Assembly (NCBI GenBank): GCA_913031125.1
Contig: CAJWFK010000008.1
Coordinates: forward strand, 1 to 64,000
Direction of reading: 5' to 3'
Source of the DNA: an uncultured Woeseia sp.
GTDB lineage: Bacteria; Pseudomonadota; Gammaproteobacteria; Steroidobacterales; Woeseiaceae
DNA length: 64,000 nucleotides
This document shows positions 26,713 through 34,586 of the stretch, piece after piece. The translations under genes were made by a program, and so were the position numbers. Position 1 is the stretch's first letter. Every line of letters starts with the position of its first letter. The notes beneath the pieces are model-generated. The model ran no database searches. It was not told where the DNA came from and saw only the letters and a list, made by a program, of their open reading frames with translations.

Positions 26713-27303
26713 ATGGAAAAGACTGTACTTTCTGCTAAGGATTTATTGAAAGATTCGTTTCAGCTCGGTGTTGAAATCCTTGAGAGTGGATTTAAACCGA
26801 CAATGATTATTGCAATCTGGCGGGGTGGGGCACCAGTTGGCGTGGCCGTGCAAGAAGTGCTGGCTTACTGCGGTTTGCAGTGTGATCATATTGCCATCAG
26901 AACTTCGTCCTACAAGGGTGTTGATCAGCGTGGTACCGTCACTGTGCATGGGTTAAATTACATCATCAAAAATGTTGATATTGATGATCGACTTTTAATT
27001 GTGGATGACGTTTTTGATACTGGGAATACGGTCAAGGCGGTAATTAGTGAGATAAAGCAGCAAGCTCGTGGCAATACACCAGAAGATATAAGAATCGCGG
27101 TCCCTTGGTTCAAGCCATCACGAAATGAGACCGACATTAAGCCACATTTTTATCTCAGAGAAACCTCAGCATGGCTTGTGTTTCCCCATGAATTAGATGC
27201 GCTGAATCCCAAAGAGATGCTTGAATTTAGGCCTGCACTGCATGAAATTATCCATGATGTTTGTTTCGAGCGACATGCAACTAAAAGTGACGAAGGCGTG
27301 TAG
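26713..27303 (+). CDS. Purine phosphoribosyltransferase
   Basis: 196 aa, type I PRT fold of the xanthine/hypoxanthine/guanine group. The start has AAGG seven bases upstream. The PRPP loop is intact as LLIVDDVFDTGNT near residue 100, and WRGGAPVG near residue 37 is the conserved PPi loop. Salvages a purine base with PRPP to the nucleotide in the cytoplasm, competing with the Xdh route. Closely related to the gene at 26029, which is likely a duplicate that lost the catalytic Asp. Followed after five bases by the APH-fold kinase gene. Confidence 0.88.
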   Translation: MEKTVLSAKDLLKDSFQLGVEILESGFKPTMIIAIWRGGAPVGVAVQEVLAYCGLQCDHIAIRTSSYKGVDQRGTVTVHGLNYIIKNVDIDDRLLIVDDVFDTGNTVKAVISEIKQQARGNTPEDIRIAVPWFKPSRNETDIKPHFYLRETSAWLVFPHELDALNPKEMLEFRPALHEIIHDVCFERHATKSDEGV

Positions 27304-27308
27304 TTAAG

Positions 27309-28391
27309 TTGCGAAGACCAGATCCTTTAGCAGTTCTAGCAGCGGAGCAACCAGAGGTCAGTGGTGTGCAGGCTGAGAAATTGCTTAAGGATTATTATGG
27401 GTTAGATGCAACCGTTAACAGTTTGGTAAGTGAGCGGGATCGGAATTACCATGCAACAGACAGTGCGGGTAGCCAATACGTTCTCAAGATAGCCAACTCA
27501 GCTGAGCCAGAAGAGGTTACTGATTTTCAGGTGCAAGCATTATTGTATGTTGACCAAGCGATCGCTGAAAGTGCCATACCGATTAAAACACCAAAAATCG
27601 TAAGGACGATCGATGATGAGTGCAGTTTTAGATATGTTTTGCCCAACAGTACAAATATTGTACGCCTAGTCACGTATATACCCGGGCGCATTCTGGAAGA
27701 AACTGCAGCTTCTCCTAAATTTGCACTTAATTTCGGTATTTATCTTGCATGGTTAGACCGAGCATTAAGAGGCTTTGATCATCGGGGGAGTGGACATAGC
27801 CTACTCTGGGATATGCAGCAGGCTCCGCAACTCCGAGATTTATCGCAGTATATTGCTGAACCTGGCGCAGCGAAAAATGTTACAGAGGCTCTAGATGATT
27901 TTGAACGTTATGCTTTACCTGCATATCTGGAAATGCGCGCTCAGGTAATTCACAATGACATGAACCTTGACAATGTTTTGGTTGATCCAAGTAATCATAA
28001 TCAACCCGCTGGCATTATTGATTTTGGTGATATGCTTAAGGCACCACTCATTACTGATGTTGCAATCGCAAGCTCTTATCTGCGTCCGGCTGATGGAAAT
28101 CCGCTGGCTTTGATCGGCGAATTTATCTCTGGCTACCATAGCGTCACGGCGCTTTCATTGGATGAAGTTGACTTAATTTTCGAATTAATCCAAGCTCGCC
28201 TTTGCGCATCTATAGCAATTCCGGATTGGCGCGTCTCCTTACGTGGATCTGAAGATCCCTATCTTGCGGCACGAGGTACCGGACAGGGATCTGCTCGGAA
28301 CTTTTTGAGCCGGTTACGCGACATTCCACGTGCATATGCTCGGTCGTTGTTCAGGCAAGTGTGCGCTTCTGCGGAGCAACATTTCGCTTAA
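27309..28391 (+). CDS. APH-fold small-molecule kinase (hydroxylysine-kinase-like)
   Basis: 360 aa protein of the aminoglycoside phosphotransferase superfamily. N-lobe Lys in SQYVLKIAN near residue 58, catalytic loop VIHNDMNLDNVLVD near 215, and metal-binding IIDFGDM near 237. The TTG start is five bases after the PRT stop, so the two are probably cotranscribed. Closest in look to hydroxylysine/ethanolamine-type kinases. In a purine operon a nucleoside or sugar substrate is possible, but nothing in the sequence identifies it. It is not good evidence of antibiotic resistance. Confidence 0.8.
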   Translation: MRRPDPLAVLAAEQPEVSGVQAEKLLKDYYGLDATVNSLVSERDRNYHATDSAGSQYVLKIANSAEPEEVTDFQVQALLYVDQAIAESAIPIKTPKIVRTIDDECSFRYVLPNSTNIVRLVTYIPGRILEETAASPKFALNFGIYLAWLDRALRGFDHRGSGHSLLWDMQQAPQLRDLSQYIAEPGAAKNVTEALDDFERYALPAYLEMRAQVIHNDMNLDNVLVDPSNHNQPAGIIDFGDMLKAPLITDVAIASSYLRPADGNPLALIGEFISGYHSVTALSLDEVDLIFELIQARLCASIAIPDWRVSLRGSEDPYLAARGTGQGSARNFLSRLRDIPRAYARSLFRQVCASAEQHFA

Positions 28392-28428
28392 GATTTTATG
28401 TTACCCGGCATTTATTTAACATAATCTT
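28390..28428 (+). terminator. Possible terminator after the kinase gene
   Basis: An AAGATT-(TT)-ATGTTA arm starting in the stop codon pairs with TAACATAATCTT at 28417-28428 (two-base bulge, 13-base loop), followed by an A/T-rich run with only a weak U tract. The position at the end of the PRT-kinase unit fits a terminator. Confidence 0.4.
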
Positions 28429-28551
28429 AGAATTGTTTTATAAAATAACCTACTTTTGATACGTAAAAGCTGTGGAACAGTTCCGGAATCATTTGTCGAA
28501 GGTCTTTAGTATTCAGCATATTCTCGATGTCGGGTCAAGAATGGCCATGTC

Positions 28552-30504
28552 ATGAATCTATCAGCTTCAATATCAATATTTATCGGTTTCGCAGCCGTTT
28601 CGTACCTTATGCTCGGCGTGAAGCTGATAGCTGGTAAACGAGAAACCGGCAGTTTACCCCTAGGCGCAACATTCCTTGTCATCGCTTACTGGGTACTTGG
28701 AGGGGCTGTGGAGATGACGGCAACTTCGCAGATAGCATTTACATTTGGCAGATTAGGACATTACGTCGGCACAGCACTGGTGCCTGTTTTAATGTTGCTC
28801 TGTTTCAGAGAATTTACCGGTAAGGTCACGGTGAAAAGAACGACGATTGAGCTTTTGATTATTCCCGTTTTGTCGATTGTCATAGCTGCCACCAATTATT
28901 GGCATGAGTTTATGTGGACGATACCGGGGCTGGGTAGCGTTGATGACGTCATTGCTAGACCGACAGAATTCGGTCCATGGTTTAAATATGTGCATAGGCC
29001 CTATAGTTATATGGTCATCGGGGCTAGTGTCCTTACCCTTATGACTCATAGCTCTGCTGTGGGGGCAGGCCAACGGCGTGGTTTTTTTCTGCTTGCAGGA
29101 TGCACGACAGTGCCACTGATCGGAATTGTCGCCTATGATATTGGCGTTATTCCAAATACCTTTGCTACCTTACCTCTCGCCCTCATGCTGCCAATATATG
29201 GCTGGTTAATTCTGGGCCAACGAATTATCGAATTTACGCCACTTGCTTATGAGACGGTATTTCAAAATATGCAAGATCCGGTGATAGTTGTGGATCATGA
29301 AGAGAGAATCATTAGCCTTAATCATAGCGCTGAATCACTTCTGAACATGGAGGAGACTGATGCGCTAAGCAAGTCACTCGACAAGGTGTTCGGTGATCAG
29401 GCGACTGAAGTACATACTGCAATTGACAAGGGTGAGCCCCAGAAATTGCTGACGCATTCTGGTCGTTTTCTACATGTTCAGGTAACGCCAATAAGGACAC
29501 AAAATGCTGCTGCAAGAAATGCTAACGTAGTGATGTTTCGCGATGTAAGTGACGTAGAGAAAGCACAGCGTGAAGTGCGCGACAATGACAAATTACTCCG
29601 AACGCTTATTGACCATTCTGTAAATGGCATTATCCGTTTGCGTTGGGTAATTGACAATGAACCTGGAGCTACCAAAGAACTTCGTTGCATATTTGCTAAT
29701 GCGGCTGCAGGTAGGTATTTGAAGTGCGATCCCGACGCAATTGTTGGCCACAATATTCCTGAACTTCTTAAACTTGCAGCGACAGGTATGGACCCAGAGG
29801 AATCAGTGATACTTCGAAAGCGCTTTGTCGATGCAGCTGAAAGAGGTGACATGGTAGATACTGAAACCCGAATCGACTCTAGCAAAGGTTCTAAATGGCT
29901 TCGCATTATTAGTGAGCCAATGGGAAAAGACGTTGCGATGACCTTTGTGGACGTAACTGACAGGAAAGCTAAGGAAGAGAAAATGGAGTCTATCGCAAGC
30001 TCTGATCCACTTACCGGTGTCCTTAACCGTCGCGGTTTTGAGCGTGAAGCCGCACAGCGATTGAGCCGCAGCTCTGATGATGCCAGTGGCGCCCTGCTAT
30101 TTATTGACCTGAACGACTTTAAAAAAATTAATGATGTATATGGACACGCCGCTGGCGACCAATTACTAAAAATTTCAGTAGGACGTCTGCAGCAGAGCCT
30201 GCGCTCAAACGATATTATCGGCCGTCTTGGCGGCGATGAATTTGTGGTTCTGGTCCCTGATGCAGATCCACAAGTCGCGGAAAGCATGGCCATACGTTTG
30301 ACTAGCACACTTGAGCAGCCTTACAGAATCGCGGGAAGGGATCTGGTATGTGCGGCAAGTATAGGTTTGGCGCTGTATCCTGAGCATGCCAATACATTAA
30401 CAGGTTTGATGCGCGCGGCTGATGCTGCGATGTACCGAGCGAAAGCTCGTTACCAAGATTGCGACGATCGATCTGATGTCAACCTGCTTGAAAAAGCTGG
30501 GTAA
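28552..30504 (+). CDS. 7TM-PAS-PAS-GGDEF diguanylate cyclase
   Basis: 650 aa. Residues 1-225 form about seven membrane helices with the TNYWHEFMWT segment typical of histidine-kinase-type 7TM sensor domains. Two PAS domains follow (about 230-340 and 350-480), then a GGDEF domain with the intact active site RLGGDEFVVL near 560 and an RxxD inhibitory site (RSND) five residues before it. It should make cyclic di-GMP at the inner membrane in response to an unknown signal, with product feedback. No EAL domain. Stands alone between the purine island and the NTT-like gene. Confidence 0.92.
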   Translation: MNLSASISIFIGFAAVSYLMLGVKLIAGKRETGSLPLGATFLVIAYWVLGGAVEMTATSQIAFTFGRLGHYVGTALVPVLMLLCFREFTGKVTVKRTTIELLIIPVLSIVIAATNYWHEFMWTIPGLGSVDDVIARPTEFGPWFKYVHRPYSYMVIGASVLTLMTHSSAVGAGQRRGFFLLAGCTTVPLIGIVAYDIGVIPNTFATLPLALMLPIYGWLILGQRIIEFTPLAYETVFQNMQDPVIVVDHEERIISLNHSAESLLNMEETDALSKSLDKVFGDQATEVHTAIDKGEPQKLLTHSGRFLHVQVTPIRTQNAAARNANVVMFRDVSDVEKAQREVRDNDKLLRTLIDHSVNGIIRLRWVIDNEPGATKELRCIFANAAAGRYLKCDPDAIVGHNIPELLKLAATGMDPEESVILRKRFVDAAERGDMVDTETRIDSSKGSKWLRIISEPMGKDVAMTFVDVTDRKAKEEKMESIASSDPLTGVLNRRGFEREAAQRLSRSSDDASGALLFIDLNDFKKINDVYGHAAGDQLLKISVGRLQQSLRSNDIIGRLGGDEFVVLVPDADPQVAESMAIRLTSTLEQPYRIAGRDLVCAASIGLALYPEHANTLTGLMRAADAAMYRAKARYQDCDDRSDVNLLEKAG

Positions 30505-30612
30505 AAAGGCTCCGTAATAGATAAAACTGTAAATAAACTTTACCCACTCAACTAGCCTATTTGCTTTCAGATGCTAAGCTGACAGTATATTTTCTTATAT
30601 TGGCTCTAAATG

Positions 30613-30632
30613 CACTATTGTTCCAGATAGTG
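30613..30632. promoter_or_regulatory. Inverted repeat just upstream of the NTT-like gene
   Basis: CACTAT (30613-30618) pairs with ATAGTG (30627-30632) over eight bases, ending 10 bases before the ATG. No clear Shine-Dalgarno lies between. It could be an operator or a hairpin that limits translation; six base pairs is weak evidence. Confidence 0.25.
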
Positions 30633-30642
30633 TGATGCATTC

Positions 30643-31938
30643 ATGAAGAAAGAATCGAACGGATTATTGGCGCAAATCATACGTGCCACGACAAAGTTGG
30701 AACCGAATGAGTTTCGCGCTACTGCATTGTCATTTTTGTTTGTCTTATCCTTGATGATGGCCTATTTCATTATCCGTCCGGTTAGAGATGCCATGGCGAG
30801 TGATTGGGCTAGAACTGAAACCAGTGCACTTTGGACAATGACATTTTTAGCTAGCGTGGTTGCTGTAGTTACCTATGGATTTATTATCTCAAGGGTGAAA
30901 TTTAGCCATGTTGTGCCGGGGGTTTATATTTTCTTCTCGGTCACTTTTGCGATATTTTTCTTTTGCTCCGGAATCCTTGCTGATTCGACCATTGTTGACA
31001 AGATTTTTTATGTCTGGTTATCGGTTTTTAGCTTATTTCATGTGTCCGTGTTTTGGAGTTTCATGTCGGGCTTGTTTTCGAAAGAACAGGCACCAAGGGT
31101 GTTTGCCATAATTGCGAGTGGCGCAAGTATTGGTGCTATTTTGGGTCCATCAATACCAGCTTTTTTTGCTGACGATATTGGTACGATGAATCTGATGCTT
31201 GTTTCATCAGTGATACTTCTATTACCTGTGCCAATTATTGGCAAGTTGCAAGAACTTAAGTTGACCGAGCTTGGTAATTCAGGGCTTAAATTTAACCTCA
31301 CTCAGGCAAAAAGGTTGGGTAGAAATCCATTCTCTGGTTTTTCCCTTTTGGCTAATAATCCTTACCTTTTGGGAATTGCGTTATTCATTTTGATGTACGT
31401 TACGATGAGCACCTTTATATATATGGAACAGCGCGAGATGTTAGCGACTTTTGATCGACCGAAACGCGCTCAAATACTGGGTGGGATAGATTTAGCAGTA
31501 AATTCACTGGCTGTTATTACAGCGCTATTTGCTACTAGTCGGCTAACAACGAAATTTGGGATGGCCGTGACATTATCAATAATTCCGATTCTAATGGTAG
31601 GTGGCTGGGTCATGGTTGCTGCTGCACCAGTGTTAGGCATATTAATAGCTCTCCAGATAGCGCGGCGGGCTGGTAACTATGCTGTGACTAAACCTGGGAG
31701 GGAAATGTTGTTTACACTCGTGAACAATGAAGATCGTTATAAAACCAAACCAGTGATCGATATAGTGGTTTATCGTGGTGGTGATATGGCTATGGCTTGG
31801 TTTCATACGGCATTACGGGAAGTGTTTGCGTTAAGCTTAACTGGGGTCGCGTTTGTAGCAGCCGTCGTCGCAGGACTTTGGGCAATCACTGGTATATATC
31901 TCGGACGGATTTACAAACAGGCACTTGAATCAGATTAA
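30643..31938 (+). CDS. TLC/NTT-like MFS carrier (nucleotide-transporter related)
   Basis: 431 aa with about 12 membrane helices. The start of the fold, FRATALSFLFVLSLMMAYFIIRPVRDAMAS, resembles the ATP:ADP antiporter (TLC/NTT) family and its free-living MFS relatives. The later IARRAGNYAVTKPGREMLFTLV and EDRYKTKPVIDIVVYRGGD are conserved in the same group. Parasite NTTs exchange ATP for ADP, but the role of the relatives in free-living bacteria is poorly known. Its place near the purine genes is suggestive but not proof. Confidence 0.78.
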   Translation: MKKESNGLLAQIIRATTKLEPNEFRATALSFLFVLSLMMAYFIIRPVRDAMASDWARTETSALWTMTFLASVVAVVTYGFIISRVKFSHVVPGVYIFFSVTFAIFFFCSGILADSTIVDKIFYVWLSVFSLFHVSVFWSFMSGLFSKEQAPRVFAIIASGASIGAILGPSIPAFFADDIGTMNLMLVSSVILLLPVPIIGKLQELKLTELGNSGLKFNLTQAKRLGRNPFSGFSLLANNPYLLGIALFILMYVTMSTFIYMEQREMLATFDRPKRAQILGGIDLAVNSLAVITALFATSRLTTKFGMAVTLSIIPILMVGGWVMVAAAPVLGILIALQIARRAGNYAVTKPGREMLFTLVNNEDRYKTKPVIDIVVYRGGDMAMAWFHTALREVFALSLTGVAFVAAVVAGLWAITGIYLGRIYKQALESD

Positions 31939-32014
31939 ATACTTTGTAGGACTAACTTTAATGGCCATTGTTACTTTTTGGCAGTACTCAAAAACAATAA
32001 ATTAGTAAAGGTAC

Positions 32015-32605
32015 ATGAAAGAAGAAATAAAAAAGGATGGTTTGTCTGCAGGGCTAGCTGTGATCGCGGAAAGGATTCGTTCGAGACGGACTACTAAGCT
32101 ATTTCATAAAAGAAAAATTAGTGAACAACTCATCAAGGATGCAGTAGAGGTAGCCCGTTGGGCGCCAAACCATCACTTAACAGAACCTTGGCACTTTTAC
32201 CTACTTGGGCCTCAAATGGTTACTGAGGCAGCGGAATTAATAGCTACGATTATTCGCGAGAATAAGGAAGATGAACACCTAGCTAATTTTAAGCAAGAGT
32301 CAGCATTAGCGATGCCTGGTTGGTTGTTGGTTACATGCAAACGCTCGGAGGATTTATTGAGACAGCAGGAGGACTATGCAAGCTGTTGCTGTGCCGTCCA
32401 GAATTTATCACTGTATTTGTCAGAGGCAGGTGTCGCTATGAAATGGACGACTGGCGACATTACTCGCGATCCACGCCTTTTTGAGTTAATGGGCATCGAT
32501 TTCGATGACCAATTTGTAGTTGGTTTGTTTTGGTATGGTTACCCGAGGAGCTTACCCAAACAGTCTCGAAAGAATGTAGACGAAATCTTGACCGAAACAT
32601 ATTAA
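32015..32605 (+). CDS. Nitroreductase-family flavoprotein
   Basis: 196 aa FMN enzyme of the YdjA/NfnB group. RSRRTTKLFHKRKIS near residue 22 and ARWAPNHHLTEPWHFYLLG near 48 hold FMN-phosphate contacts. A Gly-rich final third (VVGLFWYGYPRSLPKQSRK) also fits. It reduces quinones or nitro compounds with NAD(P)H in the cytoplasm; the physiological substrate is unknown. It ends two bases before the convergent Bcr/CflA exporter gene. Confidence 0.85.
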   Translation: MKEEIKKDGLSAGLAVIAERIRSRRTTKLFHKRKISEQLIKDAVEVARWAPNHHLTEPWHFYLLGPQMVTEAAELIATIIRENKEDEHLANFKQESALAMPGWLLVTCKRSEDLLRQQEDYASCCCAVQNLSLYLSEAGVAMKWTTGDITRDPRLFELMGIDFDDQFVVGLFWYGYPRSLPKQSRKNVDEILTETY

Positions 32606-32607
32606 TG

Positions 32608-33816
32608 TCAAGGATTTATCGCTGGTTTGTTGTCTAGTATGGCCCCCCTTAACGAGAAGATAATTAACGCAAATATCCCTGATCCGGCAACAATGACCGC
32701 GACGTTGATATATGTGCCGTTATACAGTGCGCTACTAATTATGGCACTCGCAGCACCGGCCAGACTTTGAACAGTTCCGATGATCGATGCAGCGACTCCA
32801 GCTATTTCTGGAACCGGGTCAAGTGCCAGTGCTGTAGCATTTGGCAGCATGAAAGATGTGGCTGCCATGAAGAGACAGACATTTCCCCACAGCCACCAGA
32901 AGTTGGCATCATTCTGCCAAACCATAAATAATAATTGTCCGCTTGCGATGATGGCTAGAAAAACTCCAATACCGATCACTTGCATAGTATCTAAGTGTTC
33001 AAGCAGCCGCCTATTGATAGTTGAACCAAAGAGTATAGCTATACCAACCGTTGCAAAAATTAAGCCAAAGTATTTTATTGGATAACCGTAAAGTTCAACT
33101 ATCAATGCTACGGAGCCACTAACTATAGACATAATTCCGATCATGTTGACGGTGATAATTAGCAGTCCGAATACGCTTTGACGATGTGATAAAAATTGCT
33201 GCAAGCTTTCTACCAGTTGTCTAAGAATTTGCGGTTGCGCATGAGGTGTATGTGTCTCGCTAAGCGATGATCGGATGCCGTATAGGATAAGTAAGCCAGC
33301 CGCTGCTGTTGCTGCAAAAGGTGCACGCCATCCATAGGCCATGGTAAGCAGGGATCCGAACATAGGGGCGATCATAGGCGCGGCAGTAAAAATCATAACC
33401 ATTATGGATAGTAATCGCGCGGACTCGACTCCACTGGAGATATCTCGAACAATCGCTCTGGCAAGCACCATCCCCGCAGAAGAACCCAGTCCCTGTATAA
33501 ATCGGGCGACCAGCATGATCTCTATAGTGTTACTGATAGATGTCACGATTCCCGCGACCGTGAATAACCCAATGCCAGCGTAAAGAATTGGGAGCCGGCC
33601 AATTCGGTCTGATAATAAACCAAATGGAATTTGACCCACTGCCATTCCAGCCATAAACAAACCCACTACTTGCTGTCCAGATGACATGGAGGTTGCAAGT
33701 GCATATACCATTGATGGGATCGCCGGCAGGCTGATATCAATAGCGAATGCGACCAAGCCTGCCAGGAGACCGAGAATGATGACAAAGCGTTTTGAGGTGG
33801 GGGAGTGAGGTGTCAT
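32608..33816 (-). CDS. Bcr/CflA-family drug exporter (MFS)
   Basis: 402 aa with 12 predicted helices. DISLPAIPSM near residue 23 and GLFMAGMAVGQIPFGLLSDRIGRLP near 52 (MFS motif A) are typical of the Bcr/CflA DHA1 group, as is QGLGSSAGMVLARAIVRDI near 110. Inner-membrane proton antiporter. Purine or nucleoside analogue export is reported for relatives, but the substrate here is unknown. Divergent from the SYLF gene. Confidence 0.9.
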   Translation of the reverse strand: MTPHSPTSKRFVIILGLLAGLVAFAIDISLPAIPSMVYALATSMSSGQQVVGLFMAGMAVGQIPFGLLSDRIGRLPILYAGIGLFTVAGIVTSISNTIEIMLVARFIQGLGSSAGMVLARAIVRDISSGVESARLLSIMVMIFTAAPMIAPMFGSLLTMAYGWRAPFAATAAAGLLILYGIRSSLSETHTPHAQPQILRQLVESLQQFLSHRQSVFGLLIITVNMIGIMSIVSGSVALIVELYGYPIKYFGLIFATVGIAILFGSTINRRLLEHLDTMQVIGIGVFLAIIASGQLLFMVWQNDANFWWLWGNVCLFMAATSFMLPNATALALDPVPEIAGVAASIIGTVQSLAGAASAIISSALYNGTYINVAVIVAGSGIFALIIFSLRGAILDNKPAINP

Positions 33817-33982
33817 AGCATAGTAGACTTATTGCTGATGACGCAGAATAGAACTTTCTTCCGAAGAATCACAGGCTAACTATTTGGGTAGCAAGCCACA
33901 GGTTGTTATTCTTGTTTTATAAATGCCCTAAGTTATCATGGGCTAACAGCTTTATAGAAAGCAAAAACCGGGGGTTCACACG

Positions 33983-34555
33983 ATGAAAAACGTCTTTTAT
34001 TCCCTTGCGCGGCACATCAGCATATTAAGCGCTATTTCCATATTGTTACTAAGTACAAGTTATGCCAATACTGGGGCTGAACTGAATGCTAAGGTGGATG
34101 AGGCGCTGCGTATTTTTCATTCTGAGGTTAGTGGGGCGGAAGTATTCATGCAACAAGCGGCTGGTTATCTTGTCTTTCCGCGTGTCATTAAAGCAGGATT
34201 TGTTTTTGGTGGGGAAATAGGCGAGGGAGCACTGCGAGTTGATGATCAATCGGTTGGTTATTATCGAACGCTATCTGCTTCTTTCGGATTACAGTTTGGA
34301 GCGCAGGCAAAATCCATCATCATTGCATTTATGACCGATGATGCGCTGGCTCAGTTTCTAGCCAGCTCCGGGTGGCAGGTTGGTGGAGATGCCTCTGTTG
34401 CAGTTATAGACAGTTCTGTTTTAGCAGCAGGAGGGCAGCTTAATACACTTAATTTTGAGGATCCGATTGTTGCTTTTATATTTGGTGGTAAAGGTTTGAT
34501 GTATAACCTTACGTTGGAAGGCACAAAAATTACTAAAATAGCGAAATATGATTGA
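33983..34555 (+). CDS. Exported SYLF (Ysc84-like) domain protein
   Basis: 190 aa with a Sec signal peptide (cleavage near SYA-N, residue 28). The rest is a SYLF lipid-binding domain: KVDEALRIFHSEV, AAGYLVFPRVIKAGFVFGGEIGEGAL, YYRTLSASFGLQFGAQAKSIIIAFM, and FGGKGLMYNLTLEGTKITKI. Bacterial members bind lipids; physiological role unclear. Start has GGGGG eight bases upstream. Convergent with fdsA. Confidence 0.88.
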   Translation: MKNVFYSLARHISILSAISILLLSTSYANTGAELNAKVDEALRIFHSEVSGAEVFMQQAAGYLVFPRVIKAGFVFGGEIGEGALRVDDQSVGYYRTLSASFGLQFGAQAKSIIIAFMTDDALAQFLASSGWQVGGDASVAVIDSSVLAAGGQLNTLNFEDPIVAFIFGGKGLMYNLTLEGTKITKIAKYD

Positions 34556-34586
34556 TTGGAGCTAGAAATAGGTTGACGTTGCTTTG

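Noticed and set aside
27309-28391. Aminoglycoside resistance gene
   Set aside because: Only the APH fold is shared; the context and details fit a metabolic kinase.
29478-30308. A 276-codon open frame on the minus strand
   Set aside because: It is antisense to the PAS-GGDEF gene, and its Ser/Arg-rich translation resembles no family.
33921-33932. 12-mer AAATGCCCTAAG repeated at 43586-43597, both about 60-75 bases before a gene
   Set aside because: Chance 12-mer pairs are expected many times in 64 kb; the flanks do not match.
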